Source of the DNA: Sulfidibacter corallicola
Lineage (GTDB): Bacteria > Acidobacteriota > Holophagae > Acanthopleuribacterales > Acanthopleuribacteraceae
DNA length: 64,000 nt
Direction of reading: 5' to 3'
Assembly: GCF_017498545.1 (NCBI RefSeq)
Contig: NZ_CP071793.1
Coordinates: 3,983,501 to 4,047,500 of the forward strand
Part shown: piece after piece, positions 24,619 through 33,710 of the stretch
How the letters are laid out: each line of letters starts with the position of its first letter
How positions within the stretch are numbered: position 1 is the first letter of the stretch
The notes under the pieces: model-generated
What the model was told of the DNA's origin: nothing
Databases searched by the model: none
The model's input: the letters and a program-made list of their open reading frames with translations, nothing else
Program-made: the position numbers and the translations under genes

Positions 24619-27063
24619 ATGACTCGGGTATGCCCTGAATGTATGCATCGAAATCCGCCGCAAGCGCGATTTTGCGAGGCCTGCGGCGGCGAGCTGGCAT
24701 CTACGGATGCGGAAAAGGCACGGGGTCGCCTGAAGCTCCCCATTCGCGAGGTTTCGGTAGGGCGTGGCGAGGAAAACGACCTGGTCCTCGATATGCCGAT
24801 GGTCTCGACCCACCACGTCCGCCTGACACGCCGTCAAAACCAGGCGACGAGCTGGTGGGCCGACGATCTGAACGCCACCAACGGAACCGCGCTGAACCAG
24901 CCCGATCGACGCATCGGGCACGTCGAGGTCGACGATCGCGATGTGCTCTACCTGGGTTCCCTGCCCGTACCGATTGCACGGATCCTCCGCGCGGCCAATC
25001 CCTATCTGAGCCGGGATTTTGAACTTATCCAGCCGTCCGGCGACCTCGTCACGGTCGGCACCCGCGAGGATAACACCATTTCCGTGCCATCGGCCCCGGG
25101 GCTGCGTCCCCATCACGCGGAGTTCCATCGCCAGGACGGAACCTGGACCCTCCATCCGATCGGGGTCGTCAAGGGTGTCGCCACCGAAATCTACCGCAAC
25201 GGCAGACCGGTGGACCAGCCGGTCGGCCTGAGCCACGGCGACCTGATCTACTGCGGCGGAATGGCGATCTGGTTGGACACCGAAGGTTTTTTCACGGTCC
25301 GGAGCTGGCAGCGCATCAGTCTCGAAGCACGCGAGATCAGCGTCGTGGTACACGGCCGCGACCCCAAGCGCAGGAAGCTGTTGCTGGACGATATTTCGCT
25401 GACCCTCTATCCGGGGGAGCTCTGCGGCTTGATGGGCCTCGCCGGGGCGGGAAAAACGACATTGCTGCGCACCCTCAACGGGCACCGTCCCCCCAGTTCC
25501 GGTCGCGTTCTGATCAACGGCCAGGACCTTTACCAGCACTTCAGTCGTTTTCGCACGTCGCTGGGCTACGTCCCCCAAGAGGACATCTTCCACAAGGACC
25601 TGACCGTGGAACAGGCGTTGCGATTCGCCGCCGAAATGCGGATCGCCCCAACCCCCTCCCGCAAGGAAGTCAGTGATTTGATCGACCGCGTGCTGGTCAA
25701 ACTGGGCCTCTTCAGCGCGAATGCACAGATTCGCAGTACCCGAATTTCCAATATCAGCGGCGGTCAGCGGCGCCGGCTCAACCTGGCCATCGAGCTGCTC
25801 ACGGATCCGGCCCTGTTCTTCCTCGACGAACCGACTTCCGGCCTTTCCTCCGAAGATGCCCTGGTCGTGGTCGATCTCTTGCGCAAGATGGCCCACGAGG
25901 GGAAGACGATTCTCCTGACCATCCACCAGCCGAGTGCCGAACTCTATGCCGCGCTGGACAACGTCGTCTACCTGCACCAGGGCGGCCGGCTGGCGTTCTA
26001 CGGGCCCGCCGTTCCCGATTCGATCATGTTCACCAACCCCGACAAGGCGCCGGCCGAGGCGGTCATTCCGGAGCTGGTGTTGCGCGAACTGGGTAAGGAA
26101 TCCCCCGAGGAATGGCAGCAACGCTACCGTGATTCCGCCTTCGCCGAAGAAATGATCCGCAACCGCCGCAAGACCCTGCAACGCCTTCCCGTGCCGCCAC
26201 CCCCGAAACCCTCGCAAACGGTTTCCGGGCTGCGTCAAGGCTGGGTGGTTTTGCGTCGCAGCCTACGCGCCAAGCTCCAGGATTTCGGCAACGCCGCCAT
26301 CCTTCTGGCCCAGGCACCGATCATCGCCATCCTGATCGCCCTGGTCTTTTCACCCGACAACCCCGGCGAATCCTATCGCGACGCGGCCAATGTCCACTTT
26401 CTGATGGTGGTGGCGGCGATTTGGTTCGGCTGCTCCAACAGCGCGCGCGACATCTGCGGGGAGTGGGCGATCTTCAGTCGCGAACGCATGTTCAACCTGA
26501 AGTGCTCGCCCTACATCCTCGCCAAGTGGATCGTGGGCGGCCTGATCAGCCTGATCCAATGCGGCGTGCTGACGGCCGTGGTCACCAACGCGACCTACGT
26601 CAAGGCACCCGGCGCGCTGATCTTCGTGTTTCTGTGGTTGACGGCCATGACCGGCAACAGTCTCGGCCTCCTGATCTCGGCCGTGGCCTCGCCCTTCAAG
26701 AAAAACAACGAGATCGCCATCGGCCTGGTCCCGATCGTGTTGCTGCCCATGGTCATTCTGGGCGGCCTGATCCAACCCTACAAGGAAATGAACGCGGCGG
26801 TCCGGGTCATCGCCGATACGATGCCCACGCGCTGGTGCCTGGAGGCCGTACTGCAATTGGAGGCGGAGCGCACCTCGGGCGAGGTGTCGGAAGAAACGGA
26901 CTGGGGCGAGGTGCGCATGAAGCGGCGGGAGTTCATCCTGGCGCCTTTCTTCGTGGAACCGGAGGATGCCGACCCCTGGCCCCTGATCTTCAACGAATTA
27001 TGGATGAGCCTGATTCTACTCACGTTGACCTGGCTATACCTGATTCGCCGCCCAAGTGGATGA
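24619..27063 (+). CDS. Zinc-ribbon / double FHA / ABCG-type exporter fusion
   Basis: One polypeptide of 814 residues combines four modules. Residues 5-22 form a zinc ribbon (CPECMHRN...FCEAC). Two FHA-like phosphothreonine-binding domains follow: about 38-125 (VGRGEENDLVLD, STHHVRL) and about 135-230 (VGTREDNTISVP, HHAEFHRQDG). An ABC ATPase occupies about 240-470, with Walker A GLAGAGKTT, signature ISGGQRRRLNLAIELL, Walker B LFFLDEPTSGL and H-loop LTIHQP. A C-terminal ABC2-type membrane domain has about six helices (roughly 555-810). The half-transporter layout with ATPase first is that of ABCG/White proteins, which act as dimers. I chose the ATG at 24619 (AAAGGA nearby). FHA domains suggest control by the Ser/Thr kinase encoded two genes downstream. 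Substrate is unknown. Confidence 0.9.
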   Translation: MTRVCPECMHRNPPQARFCEACGGELASTDAEKARGRLKLPIREVSVGRGEENDLVLDMPMVSTHHVRLTRRQNQATSWWADDLNATNGTALNQPDRRIGHVEVDDRDVLYLGSLPVPIARILRAANPYLSRDFELIQPSGDLVTVGTREDNTISVPSAPGLRPHHAEFHRQDGTWTLHPIGVVKGVATEIYRNGRPVDQPVGLSHGDLIYCGGMAIWLDTEGFFTVRSWQRISLEAREISVVVHGRDPKRRKLLLDDISLTLYPGELCGLMGLAGAGKTTLLRTLNGHRPPSSGRVLINGQDLYQHFSRFRTSLGYVPQEDIFHKDLTVEQALRFAAEMRIAPTPSRKEVSDLIDRVLVKLGLFSANAQIRSTRISNISGGQRRRLNLAIELLTDPALFFLDEPTSGLSSEDALVVVDLLRKMAHEGKTILLTIHQPSAELYAALDNVVYLHQGGRLAFYGPAVPDSIMFTNPDKAPAEAVIPELVLRELGKESPEEWQQRYRDSAFAEEMIRNRRKTLQRLPVPPPPKPSQTVSGLRQGWVVLRRSLRAKLQDFGNAAILLAQAPIIAILIALVFSPDNPGESYRDAANVHFLMVVAAIWFGCSNSARDICGEWAIFSRERMFNLKCSPYILAKWIVGGLISLIQCGVLTAVVTNATYVKAPGALIFVFLWLTAMTGNSLGLLISAVASPFKKNNEIAIGLVPIVLLPMVILGGLIQPYKEMNAAVRVIADTMPTRWCLEAVLQLEAERTSGEVSEETDWGEVRMKRREFILAPFFVEPEDADPWPLIFNELWMSLILLTLTWLYLIRRPSG

Positions 27064-27228
27064 TGCCGCGCCAACGTCGTGCAGAGGCCCCCTGCTCGCG
27101 GTCTCGTCCATCCCGATGCCTACGTCGTACATCTCGTTCCACGACTGTACTTTTGTCGCCGCTCCGGGTTACCTTAGAGCGGTACCCAAATTCCGGCTGA
27201 CGCGACGGCCATTCCCGGTTGCCTTGTC

Positions 27229-27903
27229 ATGAAATACCTGAAGATCGCCTTGGTGATCCTGATCGCCGCCACGCTCGTCCAACCGATCATCCTCAATCCG
27301 AGTACCTTGGAAAGGCGGGGCCTGCTCGATTACGTCTGGGAGGCGGCCGATCTGGGTGCGCCGGAACCCATCGCCGCCACGTTCGGATCCCGCGAGAAGG
27401 CGTTGTTCGACGCCGCCGACGCGCGCAACATGAGCGGGGTCCGCAAGGCCATGGAAGACGGCGCCAATCCCGCGCTCACCAACGACGACGGCCAATCGAT
27501 CTACGAGATCGCGGTGACGCGGCGCCAACGAGAGCTGGTGAACTACCTGCTCGACGAAAAGGTGGCCCTCACGGGCGGAGACGCCTTCCACCTGGCGATC
27601 GTGTCCGAACAGCGCGACTTGCTGAAAACCATGCTGGACGGCGGACTGGACCCGAACCAACGCGAACGGGACGGCACCACGCCACTGATCAGCGCCATCA
27701 ATTGGGGCGATCCCGAGTTGGTCGAACTGCTGCTGAAATACGGGGCCGATTCCGATTTGGCCACGGAATCCAGCGAGGCACCATCGGAATACGTCGCCAA
27801 GAAACACAACTACGGCCACTTCCCCGACGTGGACTACAATTACGACAAGATCCTCGAGTTGTTGAACGATCCGGCATTCAAGGTCGACAAGTTGGAAAGG
27901 TAG
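27229..27903 (+). CDS. Ankyrin-repeat protein with N-terminal membrane anchor
   Basis: The 224-residue product opens with a hydrophobic segment (LKIALVILIAATLVQPIIL, residues 4-22), either a signal anchor or a signal peptide. Ankyrin repeats follow from about residue 62: LFDAADARNMSGVRKAMEDGANPAL, IYEIAVTRRQRELVNYLLDEKV, AFHLAIVSEQRDLLKTMLDGGLDPN and TTPLISAINWGDPELVELLLKYGAD. Ankyrins mediate protein binding, so it is probably a partner or adaptor. It lies 165 bases after the ABC fusion and 10 bases before the kinase gene, which makes it likely co-transcribed with the kinase. Confidence 0.88.
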   Translation: MKYLKIALVILIAATLVQPIILNPSTLERRGLLDYVWEAADLGAPEPIAATFGSREKALFDAADARNMSGVRKAMEDGANPALTNDDGQSIYEIAVTRRQRELVNYLLDEKVALTGGDAFHLAIVSEQRDLLKTMLDGGLDPNQRERDGTTPLISAINWGDPELVELLLKYGADSDLATESSEAPSEYVAKKHNYGHFPDVDYNYDKILELLNDPAFKVDKLER

Positions 27904-27913
27904 CACTGGCTTC

Positions 27914-29500
27914 ATGGCAACGCAGCAGGTTCGCGACTATCGCATCATTCGCAAAATCGGTCAGGGTGGCATGGGCCAGGTTTGGCTCGCCCAACACATC
28001 CACCTGGATCGCCAGGTCGCCATCAAGATTCTCAGCCCCGAATGGCGCGCGGACCCTCGCTTTTTGGAGCAGCTCCGGAACGAGGCCCAACTCCAGGCCT
28101 CTCTGGAACACCCCAACATCATTCCCGTTCGCGACTTTTTCGTGGAAAACGGTCAACCCTTCATGGTGAGCAATTTTTTTCCGGGCACCTCGCTGGAACG
28201 CCTGATCGCCCAACGCGGTGCGTTTCCCTCCGCGGTGGCGCTGCGCATCATCCGACCGGTTCTCGAAGCCTTGAACCACGCCCACCTTCGCGGCATTCTG
28301 CATCGCGACATCAAGCCCGGCAACATTCTGGTGACGCCCCAATGGGACGTGCGGGTGACCGATTTCGGGTTGGCCCGAGCCTTGGTTCGGAAACGTCATC
28401 CCAACGCGCCGAAGCTGTTCGGCACGCCCCAGTACATGAGTCCCGAAGCGATTCAGAACCCAACCGGCACCGACCATCTCGCGGACGTCTACGCGGCGGG
28501 CATGGTGCTCTACGAAATGCTGACGGGCACCCTGCCCTTCGACGGTGACTCGGTAGAAGTGATTTGCAACCAGCAGGTGACCCAACCGGTTCCCGATCCC
28601 GGCCGAACCCATTCGAACGTGGATCCCGCCTTGAGCGGCATCGTCATGACGGCCCTCGAAAAGGATCCGAGCAATCGCTTCGCCGGATGCGGGCAGTTCC
28701 TCGAATACATCGATCACTACCTCGAGGAACCGCAGGAAACCCAACCGCAGGTCGCGGAGCCCACCTTCGACTACCGATCGACCCGCGACGAGAGCCGCTA
28801 CGTCTCACCCAATCAAGGACCGCCCGTCCCGCGAGCCGACGCCGCGGCCGAGCGCCCCGTCCGTAGTGGCGCGCCGCATCCCGAGCCGGCCACCCACCGC
28901 GAGGCACCGCCACCCGGGCCACCGGAACCCCAGCCACCGGCGTTGATCGCCTGGATCCTGGCCTGGCCCTGGCGACGCTGGCACCACGCTCTGACTCATT
29001 TACCCTGGCTTCAGTACGCGATTTTGGTGTTGATCGCGGCCCTCGCGGTCACTTCGCCCATCGGTCGCCTGTTCAGTTCGTCCTGGTCGCTCGTCCCGCT
29101 GGCGGGCCGGCCCCTGCAATCGATTTTTCTCTACGGTATCCCGGCTCAGGTTTGGCCTCAATTGTTCGGCTTCTCGCTCTTCGCCGGATATGCCTGGCTA
29201 TTGCGATTTCGGGCGCACCAACCGACCGACCACCCCAATGCGGCCATGGCATGGTTTCTCATGTTTCCCGCCACCGCGGTCGCCATCGGCCTGCTGTGGT
29301 TCGTCGCCCTCCCCGGTTGGCTCGCCTGGTTGATGCGGGCCGGTGCGGTGACGCTGATGCAGGACGGCGGTCTCGCTCACGCGGGCGACGGCGTCCTCGC
29401 GATCTGTGCCGCGCTGTGGTACCTGATTCTCGCCGCCACCTTCGCCGGTGCCGCGGTAATGGGCGAGATGCTGTGGTCGCACTACGTCCCCAAGCACTGA
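27914..29500 (+). CDS. Membrane Ser/Thr protein kinase (Hanks type)
   Basis: The N-terminal half is a full eukaryote-like kinase domain: glycine loop IGQGGMGQVW, Lys38 in VAIKIL, HRDIKPGN (residues 130-137, catalytic Asp132), DFG (Asp150 in VTDFGLAR), and GTPQYMSPEAI with the substrate-binding activation segment. A proline-rich linker follows (about 280-350), then four transmembrane helices (about 365-525, including IAALAVTSPI and MAWFLMFPATAVAIGLLWF). So the kinase faces the cytosol and a multi-helix membrane part replaces the usual PASTA sensor. It shares an operon with the ankyrin gene. FHA proteins encoded on both sides are natural readers of its phosphothreonines, which is an inference. 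Confidence 0.95.
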   Translation: MATQQVRDYRIIRKIGQGGMGQVWLAQHIHLDRQVAIKILSPEWRADPRFLEQLRNEAQLQASLEHPNIIPVRDFFVENGQPFMVSNFFPGTSLERLIAQRGAFPSAVALRIIRPVLEALNHAHLRGILHRDIKPGNILVTPQWDVRVTDFGLARALVRKRHPNAPKLFGTPQYMSPEAIQNPTGTDHLADVYAAGMVLYEMLTGTLPFDGDSVEVICNQQVTQPVPDPGRTHSNVDPALSGIVMTALEKDPSNRFAGCGQFLEYIDHYLEEPQETQPQVAEPTFDYRSTRDESRYVSPNQGPPVPRADAAAERPVRSGAPHPEPATHREAPPPGPPEPQPPALIAWILAWPWRRWHHALTHLPWLQYAILVLIAALAVTSPIGRLFSSSWSLVPLAGRPLQSIFLYGIPAQVWPQLFGFSLFAGYAWLLRFRAHQPTDHPNAAMAWFLMFPATAVAIGLLWFVALPGWLAWLMRAGAVTLMQDGGLAHAGDGVLAICAALWYLILAATFAGAAVMGEMLWSHYVPKH

Positions 29501-29613
29501 TCCGCCCGAAAAACGTAGCAGGTCAATGGACGGGTTCATCGTACCCGAACGGCGCATCCAGGCTCGCGGGTCCGCCGGGCCGTCGTATTCGGGTTTGTAT
29601 CGCGAAAACGATA

Positions 29614-30171
29614 TCAGCGGGGCATCTCGAGGGTGATCACACCACTCAAGGGAACGCCTACCTGCCACGCCCCCATGCGGTACCAAGCCGTTCCTTCCAG
29701 AAGGGACACCGGTTTGTCGCGCAGCAGGTCGGGAACGTCCTCCATGGGTATTTTGAGGGAAAACGGCAGATACAACCGCGATTCCCGGTCTTTGGCCAAC
29801 ACGATCGCATCGCGATCTCGCCAGATCCCGTCGGCAAAGACGTCGCCGTCGATCACCAACCGATACTCGAGTTCGGTCAGGGTCCAAGCCCATCCCGTAT
29901 GGTTCTCGATGCGTACCTCGGCCAGGAGGTTCTCACCCGTGAATTCGGTCCGGTCCCACGAAAACATTTCCGAAAGTTCGTTCGCCAGTTTTCGTCCCAG
30001 CACCCGGCCGCGGCTGAAACTCTCCAAAGGGCGACCATCTTCGCTGTAGAGACCCACCACGTGATAGGAAAAACCACCGGCGATGCGGTAGGGATACACA
30101 TTGATGACAATCAGCGCCAACACGCCGATCAGGCAGGATCCCTTCAATACGAAACCAGCGACCTGACCCAT
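29614..30171 (-). CDS. LEA-type (WHy-like) beta-sandwich protein, membrane-anchored
   Basis: The 185-residue product has one N-terminal hydrophobic segment (GSCLIGVLALIVINVYPY) and a C-terminal domain. The stretch VRIENHTGWAWTLTELEYRLVIDGDVFADGIW is followed by IVLAKDRESRLYLPFSLKI. That resembles the LEA14/WHy fold (conserved N-h-t-W ... l..leY.l.idG..vadG). The frame is open to 30306, but the ATG at 30169-30171 avoids overlap with the FHA gene and has a GGGGGCGAG site. It lies 10 bases behind the FHA gene, so the two are one operon. WHy-like proteins are linked to stress or envelope functions; here only the location is supported. Confidence 0.7.
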   Translation of the reverse strand: MGQVAGFVLKGSCLIGVLALIVINVYPYRIAGGFSYHVVGLYSEDGRPLESFSRGRVLGRKLANELSEMFSWDRTEFTGENLLAEVRIENHTGWAWTLTELEYRLVIDGDVFADGIWRDRDAIVLAKDRESRLYLPFSLKIPMEDVPDLLRDKPVSLLEGTAWYRMGAWQVGVPLSGVITLEMPR

Positions 30172-30181
30172 CTCGCCCCCG

Positions 30182-30961
30182 CTACGCCAACGGCTGACGC
30201 TTGGAGGGATCCGGGCTGACGACCGGTGAGAAACGCAACAGGGTATCGCCGACCTGAATGTGGTCTCCGCGCTGTAATCTCGCTTTTTCCTCCAGCATCC
30301 GCCCATTGTGGAAGGTGCCGTTGGTGCTGAGGCTGTCGTCGATCCAAACCTCGTCGGAACGCACGAGAATCACCGCGTGCTTGCCCGAGACCTTGTCGTC
30401 GGGAATCCGTATGTCGGCGGTGGGATCGGAACCGATGGCGTTGCGTCCGGCTCGAACGGCATACACGGCGCCGGTCGTGTCGCGCGATTCGCCGACGAGG
30501 ACCGCGACGACCGGCTTGGCATCGGCCGCTGGGCGAGGCCGCACCACTTGGGTCCGGCGGGACGGCTTGACTTCGGGAACCGAAGCTCTGGCCGCGATCG
30601 GCATCGGCTCGGTGCGCGGTGAACTGGGAGCTGGAGAAGGTGAACTGGGGGCTGGGGGCGGTGAGCCGACCGGCTCCCGCGGCGCGGGGGCCTTCGCGGG
30701 CGTCCGCCGTTCCACCATGGTGGTCCGCTGTTGGCGTCCGTTTTTGACCGCAACGCTTCCATCGGGCAGGCTGTGGGCGTTGCCGACGGCGTCGTCGTCC
30801 ATGGCCTTGCAGAAGGGACATTGATCCCAACTGGGATCCAACCGGTGCCCTCGCGCGCAGACACTCGAAGCGCGGCGAACCAGAGGGTGGCGACACATGA
30901 CGCAAAACTTGGCCGTCGAACGGTTTTCAGCCCCGCACTTGGGACATCCTATATTGGCCAT
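30182..30961 (-). CDS. Zinc-ribbon plus FHA domain protein
   Basis: A 259-residue cytosolic protein without signal peptide. It has two zinc-ribbon-like motifs near the N-terminus (CPKCGAENRSTAKFCVMC at residues 6-23, and CARGHRLDPSWDQCPFC just after). A low-complexity proline/serine/alanine linker (about 90-160) follows. The FHA domain is at the C-terminus (about 165-250: AGRNAIGSDPTADIRIPDDKVSGKHAVI, STNGTFHNG, RGDHIQVGDTLLRF). The ribbon-plus-FHA layout repeats that of the ABC fusion at 24619. The ATG at 30959-30961 has a good site (AAGGTGGG). It is followed closely by the LEA-type gene and lies convergent to the kinase operon, which ends at 29500. Confidence 0.88.
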   Translation of the reverse strand: MANIGCPKCGAENRSTAKFCVMCRHPLVRRASSVCARGHRLDPSWDQCPFCKAMDDDAVGNAHSLPDGSVAVKNGRQQRTTMVERRTPAKAPAPREPVGSPPPAPSSPSPAPSSPRTEPMPIAARASVPEVKPSRRTQVVRPRPAADAKPVVAVLVGESRDTTGAVYAVRAGRNAIGSDPTADIRIPDDKVSGKHAVILVRSDEVWIDDSLSTNGTFHNGRMLEEKARLQRGDHIQVGDTLLRFSPVVSPDPSKRQPLA

Positions 30962-31159
30962 GAGCCCACCTTTCACGCGGCGATCGCGGGAATCCTCACG
31001 GTCTCCCCAATCTTCATTCTGGCATGTTTGACGACAGAAGCAAATCGAGGCCAAAACCCAAATCGAGCGTTTCCTGGCGACACCAGCGCACGCTTTGGGA
31101 AAAACGTTCGAGAACGGATCGCTTCGGCAGTTCGCGAGCAGGCCGAAAAATGGCGAACC

Positions 31160-32200
31160 TCAAAGTTTGTAGGCGTGAACGATGTAGCGACCACTGGAGC
31201 CCTCGGGCGGTTTTTCCAATACGAACGCCGACCCGTCGTGGGAACCCAGGAGAATGCCGTCCGTGAGGACCTTGTGGCCCTTGCGGTTGCCTTTCATATC
31301 GATACGCTGCAGCACCAAGCGCCCGAAAACGGTTTCGTCCGGCAAACTGTAGCCGATCAGCAGGTCTTTCCCAAGCGGGTACAGCCCCTTGACTCGGGAG
31401 AAAGACGAAATCCATTTCAAGTGCTGTTCCCGCGACGAGAAGATTTCCTCGAAGTTGGGCGGCTTGGGCGGGACCCGATCCTCCATCATCAGGGGAATCT
31501 CGCGAACCAACCGGATCAGGCCGTCCTCGACATTTTTCCCTTTTTCGGGCCCGTATTCCTGCATGGTGGTCGACAGCTCGTCCACCACGAAAAAGTGTTT
31601 GGAGAACTCGCGCTGAACGATCCAGTGCTGCTTGAACTTGTAGTTGTAGTTCTTGAGCTGCTGGCGAATGGGATAGGACAAGGGTCCGACCCGTTCGATC
31701 CGCGCACCTTCCTTCGGAATTTTGACCTCGAGCAATTGGAAGACCTTGGGCAACCCGGGATAGCGTCGTGTCAACGAGGCCACATCCATGGCGAAGATGC
31801 GGCTACCGCAGGGGATCAAGCGCCGGTACAGCACCGATTCCGGATCTTCCGCATCCGGCGGAACCGACCAATCAGAGCCCAGCAGGTTGCCGCTTCGGTC
31901 GAAGAAAAAAACCTGGTTTTCGTAGAAATCCACGACCCAGTACATTTCTTCGTTGGCCGCGTAGGCAAAGGTGATGATGCCGCGAATATCGGCCTTGTTG
32001 GGGACCGGCTCGATCACGCGAATCAAGTTGCCTTCGAGGTCCCAATGGAAAAGTTTGGGGCCCTCCGCCATCAGGATCGAGCCATCGGCCGCCACCTGGA
32101 CGTTGTAGGCGTCTCCTAACCGGAAGTTCTCAGACCGCTCTAGTTCGAAGGAATGGTGCTGAGGCGTGGTAAACAGGATCAACACCAAAAGGAGTGACAT
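31160..32200 (-). CDS. Secreted beta-propeller-like protein of unknown function
   Basis: The 346-residue product starts with a signal peptide (MSLLLVLILFTTPQ). The mature part has repeated strand-rich segments with Y/F-W and D-G turns (YNVQVAADGSILMAEGPKLFHWDLEGNLI, MYWVVDFYENQVFFFDRSGNLLGS). These look like 6-bladed NHL-type propeller units, but the fit is loose. The first codon of the open frame is TTG; the ATG next to it (32198-32200), with a GAGGT site, is the likelier start. Periplasmic or extracellular function is inferred only from the signal. Upstream lies the AT-rich region at 32230-32590. Confidence 0.7.
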   Translation of the reverse strand: MSLLLVLILFTTPQHHSFELERSENFRLGDAYNVQVAADGSILMAEGPKLFHWDLEGNLIRVIEPVPNKADIRGIITFAYAANEEMYWVVDFYENQVFFFDRSGNLLGSDWSVPPDAEDPESVLYRRLIPCGSRIFAMDVASLTRRYPGLPKVFQLLEVKIPKEGARIERVGPLSYPIRQQLKNYNYKFKQHWIVQREFSKHFFVVDELSTTMQEYGPEKGKNVEDGLIRLVREIPLMMEDRVPPKPPNFEEIFSSREQHLKWISSFSRVKGLYPLGKDLLIGYSLPDETVFGRLVLQRIDMKGNRKGHKVLTDGILLGSHDGSAFVLEKPPEGSSGRYIVHAYKL

Positions 32201-32229
32201 CAAAGCAACCTCACCCTTCAGCCAGTCTT

Positions 32230-32590
32230 GGCCAAGTGGCGCATTCTACGCGGTTTCGACGAGGCTCGGGAGATGCAGAATCCGAGGAAGTCAAATAAAA
32301 ATTTTAGCCCATTGAAAGGGGCTTGGCTAGCCTCCTGGCAATAAATAATTTGAGCAAGCCCGTAAGCATATGGCAGTTCAAAAAATCACCTCGAATACAC
32401 AAAAATACCACTACTTAAAAGAAATCCAAGGCGTCATGCCGCATAAAATTCTCCAAAGATCAACTATAGTACCGTAATGATAAACAAGTTAGCCGGCACG
32501 CAAAAAACACCCCGTCGCCAGGGCCACGAAAAGTCACTCTTTCAGGTATTACCAAGGAAATAAATTTTTTTATTCATTTATATTGAAGCG
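32230..32590. other. AT-rich intergenic stretch
   Basis: Roughly 360 bases with much higher A+T than the genes around them, ending in a run such as AAATAAATTTTTTTATTCATTT. No ORF, tRNA or repeat was recognised. It may hold the promoter of the minus-strand gene at 32200 and an upstream activating region of ispH, or be a foreign remnant. Confidence 0.5.
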
Positions 32591-32649
32591 CCCACCGGAG
32601 ACCTTCCACCTCGTTCCCGGCTCACGGTCCCCTCTCCCCCCCGCCTCGA

Positions 32650-32678
32650 TTGATCCACCGGGGACCTGTTGTTATGAT
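32650..32678 (+). promoter_or_regulatory. Putative sigma-70-type promoter of ispH
   Basis: TTGATC (32650-32655) and TATGAT (32673-32678, five of six consensus bases) are spaced by exactly 17 bases. The start of transcription would fall near 32685, about 50 bases before the ispH ATG. Confidence 0.6.
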
Positions 32679-32735
32679 AGGGGGCTCGGCAGGGTTGTCG
32701 GGAGCTCGGCAGGTAGGCCTCGGAGAGTGAAACGA

Positions 32736-33710
32736 ATGAGCAAGAAAATCACCCTTTGCAAACCCAACGGCTTTTGCGCGGGGGTGGAACGCGCCATCAA
32801 GATCGTCGACCTGGCGCTCGATGCCTACGGAGCACCGATCTACGTGAACCACGAGATCGTTCACAACCAGTACGTGGTCGACACCCTTGCCCGCAAGGGC
32901 GCGGTGTTCGTGGACGACCTGAACGAGGTTCCCGTCGGCGCGCGCCTGATCTATTCGGCACACGGCGTGGCTCCGGGCGTTCGCGAAAAGGCCAAATCTC
33001 GCGAATTGCGCGAGCTGGACGCCACCTGCCCGTTGGTCACCAAGGTCCACATGGAAGCGATCCGCTTCGCACGCAAGGGCTACCACATCCTTTTGATCGG
33101 ACATGCCGACCACGTCGAGGTGGTCGGAACCTACGGCGAAGTCCCCGAGCACATCACCATCGTGGAACCCGTCCGTGGCGAGGCCTTGACCGACCTGGTC
33201 GCCCAATTGCCGGAACCGCCCACGGACCGCCTCATTTATTTAACCCAGACGACCCTGAACGTGGGCGACTGCATGAACGTGGTGGCCGCGCTCAAGCGCC
33301 GGTTCCCGACCCTGATCGGACCGCCGAAGGACGACATCTGCTACGCCACCTCCAACCGCCAGGATGCAGTCAAAGCGACGGCACCCCATGTGGATTTCTT
33401 CATCGTGGTGGGCTCTCCCACCTCCAGCAATTCCAAGCGCCTGGTCGAAGTGGCCCGCGAAAGCGGTTGCCGCGCGGGGCTCTTCCCCGACGAAACCCAC
33501 TTGCGCGAATTGGACCTGGACGGCATCGGCCATATCGGCATCACCGCGGGTGCTTCGACTCCCGATGTCCTCGTTCAGACGATCATCGCCAGGCTCCGTG
33601 AATCCGGGTTTACCGAGGTCGAGGAATACCATCACGTCAACGAGAACATCAGCTTCTCGATCCCCAACCATTTCCGCAAAGATTTGATCGAGAAAGGTGT
33701 GCCCGTCTGA
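32736..33710 (+). CDS. ispH: 4-hydroxy-3-methylbut-2-enyl diphosphate reductase IspH
   Basis: IspH carries out the last step of the MEP isoprenoid pathway, reducing HMBPP to IPP and DMAPP with a 4Fe-4S cluster. The three cluster cysteines are visible: Cys14 (NGFCAGVERAI), Cys98 (DATCPLVTKVH) and Cys202 (ICYATSNRQ). Substrate-site motifs NHEIVHNQYVV, HADHVEVVGT and GSPTSSNSKRL are also present. The 324-residue length is normal. The frame opens upstream at 32583, but the ATG at 32736 (GGAGAG nearby) begins the homology. It heads a unit with the HD hydrolase gene, whose ATG overlaps the ispH stop (TGATG). Together with ispA at 36789 it shows the MEP route. Confidence 0.98.
   Translation: MSKKITLCKPNGFCAGVERAIKIVDLALDAYGAPIYVNHEIVHNQYVVDTLARKGAVFVDDLNEVPVGARLIYSAHGVAPGVREKAKSRELRELDATCPLVTKVHMEAIRFARKGYHILLIGHADHVEVVGTYGEVPEHITIVEPVRGEALTDLVAQLPEPPTDRLIYLTQTTLNVGDCMNVVAALKRRFPTLIGPPKDDICYATSNRQDAVKATAPHVDFFIVVGSPTSSNSKRLVEVARESGCRAGLFPDETHLRELDLDGIGHIGITAGASTPDVLVQTIIARLRESGFTEVEEYHHVNENISFSIPNHFRKDLIEKGVPV

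Noticed and set aside
24565..26238. 557-codon minus-strand ORF over the ABC fusion gene
   Set aside because: Antisense shadow without motifs.
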